Assembly: GCF_000020585.3 (NCBI RefSeq)
Contig: NC_011138.3
Coordinates: 2,924,730-2,936,109 of the forward strand
Origin: Alteromonas mediterranea DE
Lineage (GTDB): Bacteria > Pseudomonadota > Gammaproteobacteria > Enterobacterales > Alteromonadaceae
Length of the DNA: 11,380 bases
Reading direction: 5' to 3'
Shown: piece after piece, positions 5,662 through 11,380 of the stretch
How positions within the stretch are numbered: the stretch's first letter is position 1
Layout: every line of letters begins with the position of its first letter
The notes under the pieces: model-generated
What the model saw: the letters and a program-made list of their open reading frames with translations, nothing else
Told to the model about the DNA's origin: nothing
Database searches by the model: none
Translations under genes and position numbers: made by a program

Positions 5662-7554
5662 TTACAGTGCTTCAGAGATTGTTACTTCAGCGTTCGCGCG
5701 TAGTGCGTCGATGTACTGTTGATAAACTCGCTGTCCTTGCACCTGTGCTAAGCGTTGCTTCAGGCTTTCACCTAACTCGCTTTCAAGCGCTGGCGCAGGG
5801 TTTACGCCTTCTAGCATAACAACAGCAACGTCGCCATTTACGGTAGTCGCTACGTCAACCTGATCATCCCCTTCAAGGGCTAATGAGAACAGTGTGTCTA
5901 CTAGTGCACGCGCTAGCGTACCGCCCGCTCGTTGCACGTTAGCAGCCGTTTCCCACTCGACCGATTTCGCTGCCAGTTCATCTTCAACGCTTTCGCCTGC
6001 ACGAACTTTCTGCGCGACATCAAACGCCCAAGATTCAGCAGCTTCTTTCGATTTCTCAGCTTTCACTGATGCTTCAATACCTTCACGCACTTCATCTAGA
6101 GACTGGGTACGCTGAGGCTGGTGCTCGACAACACGTGCTACTACTACGGTCTCATCATCTAACTCAATAATGTCGCTATTAAGTCCTTCTTCAACAAGCT
6201 CTGAAGAGAAAGCAACGTCTAATAACCCGGGAGAACTTAATTCAGCAGGCGCAGTATTTCGACTGAAAAGCACTGACTCTTGAATAGGTAAATCAACTGC
6301 ATTAGCCGCGTCGTCAAGCGTATCGGGAACCTCAAACGCTATTTCCGCCAACGTATTTTGAAGTTCAAAGTACTTTTCCATAGCGGCATCATAAAGAAGT
6401 GTATCGCGAATTTCGCCCGCAACTTCATCGAAGGATTTCACCTGCGCTTCTTTTACTTCAGTAAGCTTAATAATGTGGTAACCGAACTCGGTTTCAACGA
6501 CGTCAGACACATCACCGACATTTTCTAAACTAAATGCGGCTTCATCGAACGCGGGGTCCATCATTTCAGGCGTTATAAAATCTAGGTCACCGCCATTTTC
6601 AGCAGAAAATGTATCGTCTGAGTTCGCTTCTGCTAACGCCGCAAAGTCAGCACCGCTATCAATCTCGGCTTTTAGCGATTCGGCTTTTGCTTTTGCTGCA
6701 TCTGTGTCATCCCCTGCCTCTATAAGAATATGCGAAACACGGCGCTGCTCTTCGGTACCATAACTCCCAAGGTTGTTATCGTAATACGTACGCACTGAAT
6801 CTTCATCTACAGAAACGCGGCCTTTAAGGTCTTCTACGCTAAGCTTAACGTAAGCAAGTTTAACCTGCTCCTCTGTATCAAACGACGCGATGTTATTGTT
6901 ATAAAACGCTTCAATGTCCGCGTCTGTCACTTCAATAGAATCTGCAAACTCATCTGAGCTTACAAGCACATACTTGGCATTGCGTGTTTGGCGCTGAAGC
7001 GCATTGGCTTGTTCAACTTCACCATCAAGCGCAAATGATGAATTAGTTAGCGCAGCCGCCAGCTGATTCTGTGTCATTTGAGTGCGAAGGTAATCACGGA
7101 AATCTGCTACTTGGAACCCATTTTGACGAAGAATAGCTTGAAAGCGTTCATTGTCGAATTGACCACCAAACTGAAACTCTGGCATTTGAACGATGGTTTC
7201 GCGAATTTGCTCATCGCTTACGCGCAATCCCATGTTAGTGGCTTGTTGCTGAATAAGCTTTTCAGCGATAAGTCTGTCCAACACATTTTTTCTAAAATCC
7301 GCGAGGTACTGTTCACTAGAGAAAAGCTGCGCAATGCTTTCGCCGTATTGTGATTCCATTTGTGCACGTTGATTTTGATATGCACGCTCTAGTTCTTGTG
7401 CCGAAATCTCTTCGCCGTTTACGGTGGCTACTGCGGTAGTACCATTTGATGTAAGGTAACTACCCACACCTGCGAATACGAAACTCAAAACGATAAGCGC
7501 AATAATCGCCATCGCCCATGGGCCTTGAGAACCTTCTCTGATTCTTTCTAGCAT
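5662..7554 (-). CDS. ppiD: Periplasmic folding chaperone PpiD (SurA-like, parvulin domain)
   Basis: Inner-membrane-anchored periplasmic chaperone that meets proteins leaving the SecYEG translocon. The 630-residue protein (E. coli 623) starts with a short cytoplasmic segment, MLERIREGSQGPW, then one transmembrane helix at about 14-32. A SurA_N-like chaperone region follows (about 40-200), with a VNGEEIS motif typical of the family. The parvulin domain spans about 268-366 and includes RRVSHILIEA (H275) and FGYHIIKL (H360). A long C-terminal chaperone lobe completes it. E. coli PpiD has little or no prolyl isomerase activity despite this domain; the same caution applies here. The ATG at 7554 has a GGAG element some 14 nt upstream, rather far away. 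The gene lies downstream of hupB but is separated by a strong terminator, so it needs its own promoter. Confidence 0.96.
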   Translation of the reverse strand: MLERIREGSQGPWAMAIIALIVLSFVFAGVGSYLTSNGTTAVATVNGEEISAQELERAYQNQRAQMESQYGESIAQLFSSEQYLADFRKNVLDRLIAEKLIQQQATNMGLRVSDEQIRETIVQMPEFQFGGQFDNERFQAILRQNGFQVADFRDYLRTQMTQNQLAAALTNSSFALDGEVEQANALQRQTRNAKYVLVSSDEFADSIEVTDADIEAFYNNNIASFDTEEQVKLAYVKLSVEDLKGRVSVDEDSVRTYYDNNLGSYGTEEQRRVSHILIEAGDDTDAAKAKAESLKAEIDSGADFAALAEANSDDTFSAENGGDLDFITPEMMDPAFDEAAFSLENVGDVSDVVETEFGYHIIKLTEVKEAQVKSFDEVAGEIRDTLLYDAAMEKYFELQNTLAEIAFEVPDTLDDAANAVDLPIQESVLFSRNTAPAELSSPGLLDVAFSSELVEEGLNSDIIELDDETVVVARVVEHQPQRTQSLDEVREGIEASVKAEKSKEAAESWAFDVAQKVRAGESVEDELAAKSVEWETAANVQRAGGTLARALVDTLFSLALEGDDQVDVATTVNGDVAVVMLEGVNPAPALESELGESLKQRLAQVQGQRVYQQYIDALRANAEVTISEAL

Positions 7555-7633
7555 GATTGTTCTTCAACTCCGTTGCTTACTACAGTTACCAGTAACCCTT
7601 CGTTTTGTCGGGTACCCAGTAAAATAAGCGCTG

Positions 7634-7639
7634 ATTATA
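7634..7639 (-). promoter_or_regulatory. Candidate -10 element for ppiD
   Basis: A perfect TATAAT on the reverse strand, about 80 bp upstream of the ppiD ATG and downstream of the hupB terminator. The -35 at 17 bp (GTTTAT) is poor. Transcription from here would give a leader of roughly 73 nt containing the 7585-7596 palindrome. Confidence 0.38.
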
Positions 7640-7817
7640 ACCCAATGCCGCTGAATATAAACGCCAAAACGCACTATTTATGCTGTCTTTCGTTTAACCG
7701 CAACGGCGCGAGAACAAGTACAAAACTTGGCAAGCCATTGAGATATAAATTTGCTGTTTAATAATGGGCTCAGTGACAAGACTCTGCCCCCAATATTCAA
7801 TTCTTTGTTTCACAAAT

Positions 7818-7849
7818 AAAAAAGGCGATGGACTAGCCATCGCCTTTTT
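7818..7849 (-). terminator. Intrinsic terminator of hupB
   Basis: A perfect 8-bp GC-rich stem GGCGATGG/CCATCGCC (7824-7831 with 7837-7844) with a 5-nt loop is flanked by six As and five Ts that extend it. On the reverse strand it is followed by a T6 tract, 15 bp after the hupB stop. The symmetry would let it act in both directions. Confidence 0.93.
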
Positions 7850-7864
7850 CTATAATTTTTTTGC

Positions 7865-8137
7865 TTAGTTACAAGCGTCTTTCAGTGCTTTACCAGCTTT
7901 GAAAGATGGAACTTTCGCTGCTGAAATCTGAATAGTCTCACCAGTTTGTGGGTTGCGGCCACTGCGAGCTGAACGTTCGCGAACTGAGAAAGTACCAAAG
8001 CCTACTAGTGCTACTTGGTCGCCGTCTTTAAGCGCAGCAGTTACTGAGTCAGTGAATGCGTCAAGAGCGCGGCCAGCGGCTGCTTTAGAAATGTCTGCAC
8101 CAGCAGCGATTTGGTCGATAAGTTGAGACTTGTTCAC
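7865..8137 (-). CDS. hupB: Nucleoid protein HU, beta-type
   Basis: Small DNA-bending histone-like protein that compacts the nucleoid and aids replication, recombination and gene control. The 90 residues match HU beta throughout: an alpha-helical dimerisation body (1-40), [23 protein letters not shown] at about 45-67 containing the DNA-binding arm with P63 that intercalates, and the closing [15 protein letters not shown]. The start is GTG at 8135-8137, preceded by AAGGGG 9 nt upstream; no in-frame ATG is available at the family's N-terminus (MNKSQLID). The C-terminus ends in DACN where E. coli has DAVN, giving a lone cysteine at 89. The gene sits between lon and ppiD, the usual gammaproteobacterial place, with its own promoter and terminator, which suits a very highly expressed protein. 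Confidence 0.97.
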   Translation of the reverse strand: MNKSQLIDQIAAGADISKAAAGRALDAFTDSVTAALKDGDQVALVGFGTFSVRERSARSGRNPQTGETIQISAAKVPSFKAGKALKDACN

Positions 8138-8160
8138 AATTATGATCCCCTTCGATTGTT

Positions 8161-8166
8161 ATTATA
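8161..8166 (-). promoter_or_regulatory. Candidate proximal -10 element for hupB
   Basis: A perfect TATAAT on the reverse strand 24 bp upstream of the GTG start. The matching -35 is poor and transcription would begin only about 17 nt before the start codon, close to the ribosome binding site. It is weaker evidence than the promoter at 8196-8224, though hupB in E. coli does use several promoters. Confidence 0.28.
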
Positions 8167-8195
8167 CTGTTTGTCCAAAACGATTTTGCTTGAAC

Positions 8196-8224
8196 GTTAT
8201 AGCAAGCTTGTTTGTTAACATCAA
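8196..8224 (-). promoter_or_regulatory. Sigma-70 promoter for hupB with extended -10
   Basis: On the reverse strand TTGATG (8219-8224) and TATAAC (8196-8201) are separated by 17 bp, and TG lies one base upstream of the -10. Transcription would start near 8189, leaving a leader of about 52 nt before the GTG start. Confidence 0.62.
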
Positions 8225-8329
8225 GCTTCAGTCACAAATAATTAACTTTTTATATGAATCGCTGCAATCCCTTTTGTGGCAAGGCTTCAAGCGAATACCA
8301 GTTAAAGGTAACACAACTTTTGCGACTTG

Positions 8330-8358
8330 AAAGCCCTATTTTTAAAAAAATGGGCTTT
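8330..8358 (+). repeat. Inverted repeat with A/T core, possible weak terminator or orphan hairpin
   Basis: AAAGCCC at 8330-8336 pairs with GGGCTTT at 8352-8358, and runs of T and A between them extend the stem after a 2-bp mismatch. The plus-strand side continues TTCTTTC, a weak T tract; the minus side has none. No plus-strand gene ends here, and lon already has its own terminator. Confidence 0.5.
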
Positions 8359-8403
8359 TCTTTCGCTCAATGCATACTTTTTAGTCAATTATTGCAAGTT
8401 TAT

Positions 8404-8448
8404 AAAAAAATATGGCTACACGCCTTTAAAATTAAAGGCTTGCAGCCA
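8404..8448 (-). terminator. Intrinsic terminator of lon
   Basis: A two-part stem: TGGCT pairs with AGCCA (8413-8417 with 8444-8448), then a 4-nt internal loop on each side, then GCCTTT pairs with AAAGGC (8422-8427 with 8434-8439). On the reverse strand it runs into TA and seven Ts (8404-8410). It begins 10 bp after the lon stop. Confidence 0.82.
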
Positions 8449-8458
8449 ATATGACGAG

Positions 8459-10810
8459 TTACTTTTTAACCACTTCGAAGCTTTCGACGGGTTCCTGAAG
8501 TGCAATATCAAGAACATCATCAATCCATTTAACGGGGTGAATTGATAAATCTTTCTTCACATTATCTGGAATTTCTTCCAGATCTCGCTCATTGTCTTTT
8601 GGAATTACTACGGTTTTTATGCCACCACGATGGGCCGCAAGTAATTTCTCTTTTAGGCCACCTATGGCTAACACTTCACCCCGTAGCGTAATCTCACCGG
8701 TCATGGCAACATCGCACTTCACTGGATTACCCGTTAACGAAGAAACCAAAGCCGTACACATGGCGATACCCGCACTCGGGCCATCTTTAGGCGTTGCTCC
8801 CTCCGGTACGTGAACGTGAATATCACGCTTTTCGTAGAAGTCGTCGTTGATACGAAGCTTTTCTGCACGGCTTCGTACTACTGTCATAGCAGCCTTAATT
8901 GACTCCTGCATCACATCACCTAACGACCCCGTAGAGGTCATTTTGCCCTTACCAGGCACCGATGTTGTTTCAATGGTCAGTAAGTCACCGCCCACTTGAG
9001 TCCATGCAAGACCCGTAACCTGACCGATTTGATTGTCTTTGTCCGCTTTTCCGTAATCAAAACGCTGTACACCAAGGTAATCTTTTAGATTGTCTTGCGT
9101 TACAACTACTTTATCTTTGCTCTTCTTAAGCAAGATATCTTTCACGGCCTTGCGACAGACTTTAGACACTTCGCGTTCTAAACTACGCACACCTGCTTCT
9201 CGGGTGTAGTAGCGAATCATACCAATAACAGCAGAGTCAGTAATTTCTAGCTCTTTTGCTTTAAGCCCGTTACGCTCCATTTGCTTACCAATTAAGTGGT
9301 TCTTCGCAATGTTTAGCTTCTCGTCTTCGGTGTAACCAGAGAGACGAATCACTTCCATACGATCAAGTAGCGGCCCAGGAATGTTCATACTATTTGAAGT
9401 GGCGACGAACATAACGTCAGACAAGTCGTAATCCACTTCTAAGTAGTGATCGCTGAAACTGTTGTTTTGTTCAGGGTCTAGTACTTCAAGTAGTGCCGAA
9501 GCTGGGTCACCGCGCATATCCGAAGACATCTTGTCGATTTCATCTAACAAGAACAGCGGATTTTTTACGCCAACCTTTGCCATTTTCTGCACCAGTTTAC
9601 CCGGCAAAGAGCCAATATAAGTACGTCTATGACCGCGAATCTCAGCTTCATCGCGCACGCCACCTAGGGCCATACGTACATATTTGCGTCCAGTCGCTTT
9701 AGCAATAGATTGCCCTAACGAGGTTTTACCTACACCTGGAGGACCTACAAGGCACAGAATTGGGCCTTTAAGCTTTTTAACACGCTGTTGAACTGCGAGG
9801 TATTCAAGAATACGCTCTTTTACCTTTTCAAGACCGTAGTGATCTTCATTAAGCACGCCTTCTGCACGAGAAAGATCTTTCTTAACCGGCGAACGCTTGT
9901 TCCAAGGCACGTTGGTCAGCCATTCGATGTAACTACGAAGTACGGTAGCTTCCGCCGACATGGGCGACATCATCTTAAGCTTTTGAAGCTCTGCTTTCGC
10001 TTTGTCTTCCGCTTCTTTTGGCATCTTCGCGTCGGTAATTTTTTTAGACAGCGCTTCGAACTCATCTGGCGCGTCATCTAACTCACCGAGTTCTTTTTGA
10101 ATCGCCTTCATTTGTTCATTCAAATAATATTCGCGCTGGCTTTTTTCCATTTGCTTCTTAACGCGGGTTCGAATTTTCTTTTCGACCTGCAGCAAATCAA
10201 TCTCACCTTCCATCAGTGCCATGAGGTATTCTAAACGCTCATTTACGCCCTGCATCTCAAGCACTTTTTGTTTTTCGGTAAGTTTCAGCGGCATGTGCGC
10301 TGCCATGGTGTCAGCTAAACGCGCTGCATCTTCAATACCATTAAGCGAAGTCAGTACTTCTGGCGGTATTTTCTTATTAAGCTTAACGTAGCCTTCAAAC
10401 TGCGAAACCGCCGAGCGAATTAACACTTCTTGCTCGCTTTCATCAATGCCTTCGTCTTCTAACTTATCGACATTAGCAACAAAGAAAGGATCGGACTGCT
10501 TATAGCTTTCTATTTCGCCACGCACGCTTCCTTCAACCAGTACCTTAACCGTACCGTCAGGCAGCTTTAATAACTGCAAAATAGTAGCAATAGTCCCTAC
10601 GGTATAAATATCGTCGGCTTCAGGCTCATCTACGCCGGCATCTTTTTGTGCTACTAAGAAGATTTGTTTGTCATTATCCATCGCCGCTTCTAGGCAACGG
10701 ATTGATTTCTCACGCCCAACAAATAGGGGTATGACCATATGCGGGTAAACAACTACGTCCCGCAAGGCAAGCACAGGAATTTCAATGCGATTTTCACGCT
10801 CAACTGTCAT
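8459..10810 (-). CDS. lon: ATP-dependent Lon protease
   Basis: Cytoplasmic hexameric AAA+ serine protease that degrades misfolded proteins and short-lived regulators. With the ATG at 10810 the protein has 783 residues (E. coli 784) and its key residues fall at E. coli numbers: Walker A GPPGVGKT at 356-363, Walker B LLDEID with D423 and E424, catalytic S679 in PKDGPSAG and K722 in GGLKEK. The N-terminal substrate-binding domain (about 1-200, [15 protein letters not shown] at the start) and the coiled linker before the ATPase are intact. A TTG at 10822 would add four residues, but it overlaps the likely GAG ribosome binding site and E. coli Lon aligns from the ATG. A heat-shock-type promoter lies just upstream. 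lon follows clpX, as in most gammaproteobacteria, with clpX separately terminated. Confidence 0.98.
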   Translation of the reverse strand: MTVERENRIEIPVLALRDVVVYPHMVIPLFVGREKSIRCLEAAMDNDKQIFLVAQKDAGVDEPEADDIYTVGTIATILQLLKLPDGTVKVLVEGSVRGEIESYKQSDPFFVANVDKLEDEGIDESEQEVLIRSAVSQFEGYVKLNKKIPPEVLTSLNGIEDAARLADTMAAHMPLKLTEKQKVLEMQGVNERLEYLMALMEGEIDLLQVEKKIRTRVKKQMEKSQREYYLNEQMKAIQKELGELDDAPDEFEALSKKITDAKMPKEAEDKAKAELQKLKMMSPMSAEATVLRSYIEWLTNVPWNKRSPVKKDLSRAEGVLNEDHYGLEKVKERILEYLAVQQRVKKLKGPILCLVGPPGVGKTSLGQSIAKATGRKYVRMALGGVRDEAEIRGHRRTYIGSLPGKLVQKMAKVGVKNPLFLLDEIDKMSSDMRGDPASALLEVLDPEQNNSFSDHYLEVDYDLSDVMFVATSNSMNIPGPLLDRMEVIRLSGYTEDEKLNIAKNHLIGKQMERNGLKAKELEITDSAVIGMIRYYTREAGVRSLEREVSKVCRKAVKDILLKKSKDKVVVTQDNLKDYLGVQRFDYGKADKDNQIGQVTGLAWTQVGGDLLTIETTSVPGKGKMTSTGSLGDVMQESIKAAMTVVRSRAEKLRINDDFYEKRDIHVHVPEGATPKDGPSAGIAMCTALVSSLTGNPVKCDVAMTGEITLRGEVLAIGGLKEKLLAAHRGGIKTVVIPKDNERDLEEIPDNVKKDLSIHPVKWIDDVLDIALQEPVESFEVVKK

Positions 10811-10843
10811 ACTTGTTCTCAATTAGTTTGAAATGTCATTTTT

Positions 10844-10871
10844 ATATGGGGATGCAAGAGCAAAGTTCAAT
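10844..10871 (-). promoter_or_regulatory. Sigma-32 (RpoH) heat-shock promoter for lon
   Basis: On the reverse strand ATTGAAC (10865-10871) and CCCCATAT (10844-10851) are separated by 13 bp. This matches the RpoH consensus CTTGAAA, 13-bp spacer, CCCCATNT; E. coli dnaK P1 has the same spacing. Transcription would start near 10837, giving a leader of about 27 nt before the ATG at 10810, which also argues against the TTG start. Confidence 0.75.
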
Positions 10872-11154
10872 CGAAACTTATTAAAGTGCGTTAATTCCTT
10901 AACCTTACCTTCCCTGCTCTAGGGCCTGTTGACCTTAGTATAACCATTATCGATTTTCTCGCGTATAGCAATACCTAACTGGAAAATCTAGTAGAAAGGA
11001 TAGACTACGCGCCCACGACCGTTCAAATTTCAACCAAATCTGGCAGGGAGCATCGAAATTTCAATTCTTTTTGCGAGCATAAACAATAAAATCAGGCTAG
11101 GTAAACATGAACAAAAAGTAAGTTTTATCTATTAGGCCGAGGAAGCACGCGATC

Positions 11155-11178
11155 AAAAAAGGTCCCGAAGGACCTTTT
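11155..11178 (-). terminator. Intrinsic terminator of clpX with UUCG tetraloop
   Basis: GGTCC (11161-11165) pairs with GGACC (11170-11174); on the reverse strand the loop is TTCG closed by a C-G pair, the very stable C(UUCG)G tetraloop, and the stem runs into six Ts. It begins 26 bp after the clpX stop, so it separates clpX from lon. Confidence 0.92.
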
Positions 11179-11204
11179 AAAAACAATATAAAAAACGCGC
11201 TCAA

Positions 11205-11380
11205 TTATTCAGAGGCAGCTTTCTTTTCGTTGCTATCGTAAATCAAAATGGGTTTTGACTCACCGCGAATAACCGTCTCATCAATAACAACTTTACTCAC
11301 GTCATCCATTGATGGAAGGTCATACATAGTGTCAAGTAGCACTGCCTCAACGATTGAGCGAAGACCACGAGCACCCGTTT
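11205..11380 (-). CDS. clpX: ClpX, ATPase subunit of ClpXP protease, C-terminal end only
   Basis: Unfoldase that recognises tagged proteins and feeds them to ClpP. Only the last 57 codons are in the window; the rest lies beyond 11380. Their sequence matches the C-terminus of E. coli Clp[18 protein letters not shown], containing the sensor-2 arginine of the GAR motif that contacts ATP, then [16 protein letters not shown], and SKPILIY. The tail after ILIY ([10 protein letters not shown]) is variable in the family, as expected. The stop is TAA at 11205-11207, followed by a strong terminator. The neighbouring lon gene on the same strand gives the standard clpX-lon order. Confidence 0.98.
   Translation of the reverse strand, partial: TGARGLRSIVEAVLLDTMYDLPSMDDVSKVVIDETVIRGESKPILIYDSNEKKAASE

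Larger units (their letters stand above)
7555..7864. other. Intergenic region between ppiD and hupB
   Basis: No gene is seen in these 310 bases. They hold a ppiD promoter candidate (7634-7639), a 12-bp palindrome GTTACCAGTAAC (7585-7596) in the presumed ppiD leader, and the hupB terminator (7818-7849). Between 7640 and 7817 I find nothing I can interpret. Confidence 0.6.
8138..8458. other. Intergenic region between hupB and lon
   Basis: These 321 bases hold no credible gene. They contain the hupB promoter candidates, an A/T-cored hairpin at 8330-8358 of uncertain role, and the lon terminator at 8404-8448. The stretch 8225-8329 shows nothing I can interpret. Confidence 0.6.
10811..11204. other. 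Intergenic region between lon and clpX
   Basis: These 394 bases contain the lon heat-shock promoter (10844-10871) and the clpX terminator (11155-11178). Between 10872 and 11154 I see no coding frame or clear RNA. The only pattern is the 9-mer AAATTTCAA occurring twice, at 11025 and 11056, 31 bp apart, without an obvious meaning. A housekeeping lon promoter may lie here, but I could not place one with confidence. Confidence 0.6.

Noticed and set aside
7078..7353. 91-codon plus-strand frame opposite ppiD
   Set aside because: Antisense shadow of ppiD, with no translation signals.
7578..7596. CpxR-like half-sites and the palindrome GTTACCAGTAAC in the ppiD leader
   Set aside because: CpxR sites are GTAAA repeats usually 5 bp apart; here the best reading is GTAAC and GTAAG 4 bp apart. 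This is too weak to claim envelope-stress control.
8130..8545. Three overlapping plus-strand frames of 66-72 codons between hupB and lon
   Set aside because: They overlap promoters, hairpins and the lon terminator, are in conflicting frames, and lack ribosome binding sites or family resemblance.
9788..10081. 97-codon plus-strand frame opposite lon
   Set aside because: Antisense to a fully conserved gene, with composition typical of a reverse-strand shadow and no homology I recognise.
10811..10822. TTG start at 10822 adding four residues to Lon
   Set aside because: It overlaps the probable GAG ribosome binding site, and with the ATG at 10810 all catalytic residues fall exactly on E. coli Lon numbering.
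11025..11064. Repeated 9-mer AAATTTCAA at 11025 and 11056
   Set aside because: Two copies of an AT-rich 9-mer 31 bp apart in AT-rich intergenic DNA can easily arise by chance, and there is no promoter geometry around them.
1..11380. Search for a mobile element, defence island, CRISPR array, tRNA or a wholly new enzyme system
   Set aside because: No terminal inverted repeats with a transposase, integrase, regularly spaced long repeats or tRNA cloverleaf were seen. All full-length genes but one small membrane protein belong to recognised families.

Overview
The window looks like chromosomal DNA of a marine gammaproteobacterium of the Alteromonadales, most likely Alteromonas or a close relative. 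This rests on protein resemblance (Lon and ClpX are very close to the E. coli proteins), the gene order clpX-lon-hupB-ppiD, and the moderate GC content. It is an inference from memory, not a search. I see no insertion sequence, prophage, CRISPR array, tRNA or rRNA.

Layout. Positions 1-630 (minus) hold the 5' part of a BASS-family (bile acid:sodium symporter-like) transporter gene cut by the window edge. Divergent from it at 740-973 (plus) is a LysR regulator reduced by a large in-frame internal deletion to 77 codons. Next, on the plus strand, are a calcineurin-fold metallophosphoesterase of the PlcP/LpxH-like group (1069-1866) and a two-domain acyltransferase of the OlsF type (2036-3754), ending at a strong hairpin terminator. 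dapE (3884-5056, minus) converges on that terminator. A 56-residue two-helix membrane protein gene (5302-5472, plus, GTG start) is divergent from dapE. The rest is a minus-strand protein quality-control block: ppiD, hupB, lon and the 3' end of clpX. Each of these has its own intrinsic terminator, so they look like adjacent, mostly independent transcription units.

The main observation is in the plcP/olsF segment. Each gene is preceded by four 7-bp units resembling CTGTCAT, repeated every 11 bp (981-1020 and 1951-1990). In both cases a -10-like hexamer begins exactly 10 bp after the last unit. This is the architecture of PhoB-dependent promoters (Pho boxes). PlcP-type enzymes remove phosphate head groups from phospholipids under phosphate starvation, and OlsF makes phosphorus-free ornithine lipids. 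The segment therefore reads as a compact phosphate-starvation membrane-lipid remodelling locus. The individual families are known; this paired, doubly Pho-boxed arrangement is the part worth checking.

Other points of note are a near-consensus heat-shock (sigma-32) promoter in front of lon, an extended -10 promoter in front of hupB, and start-site corrections for lon, olsF and dapE, where upstream TTG codons would lengthen the proteins. No wholly unknown enzymatic system is visible.
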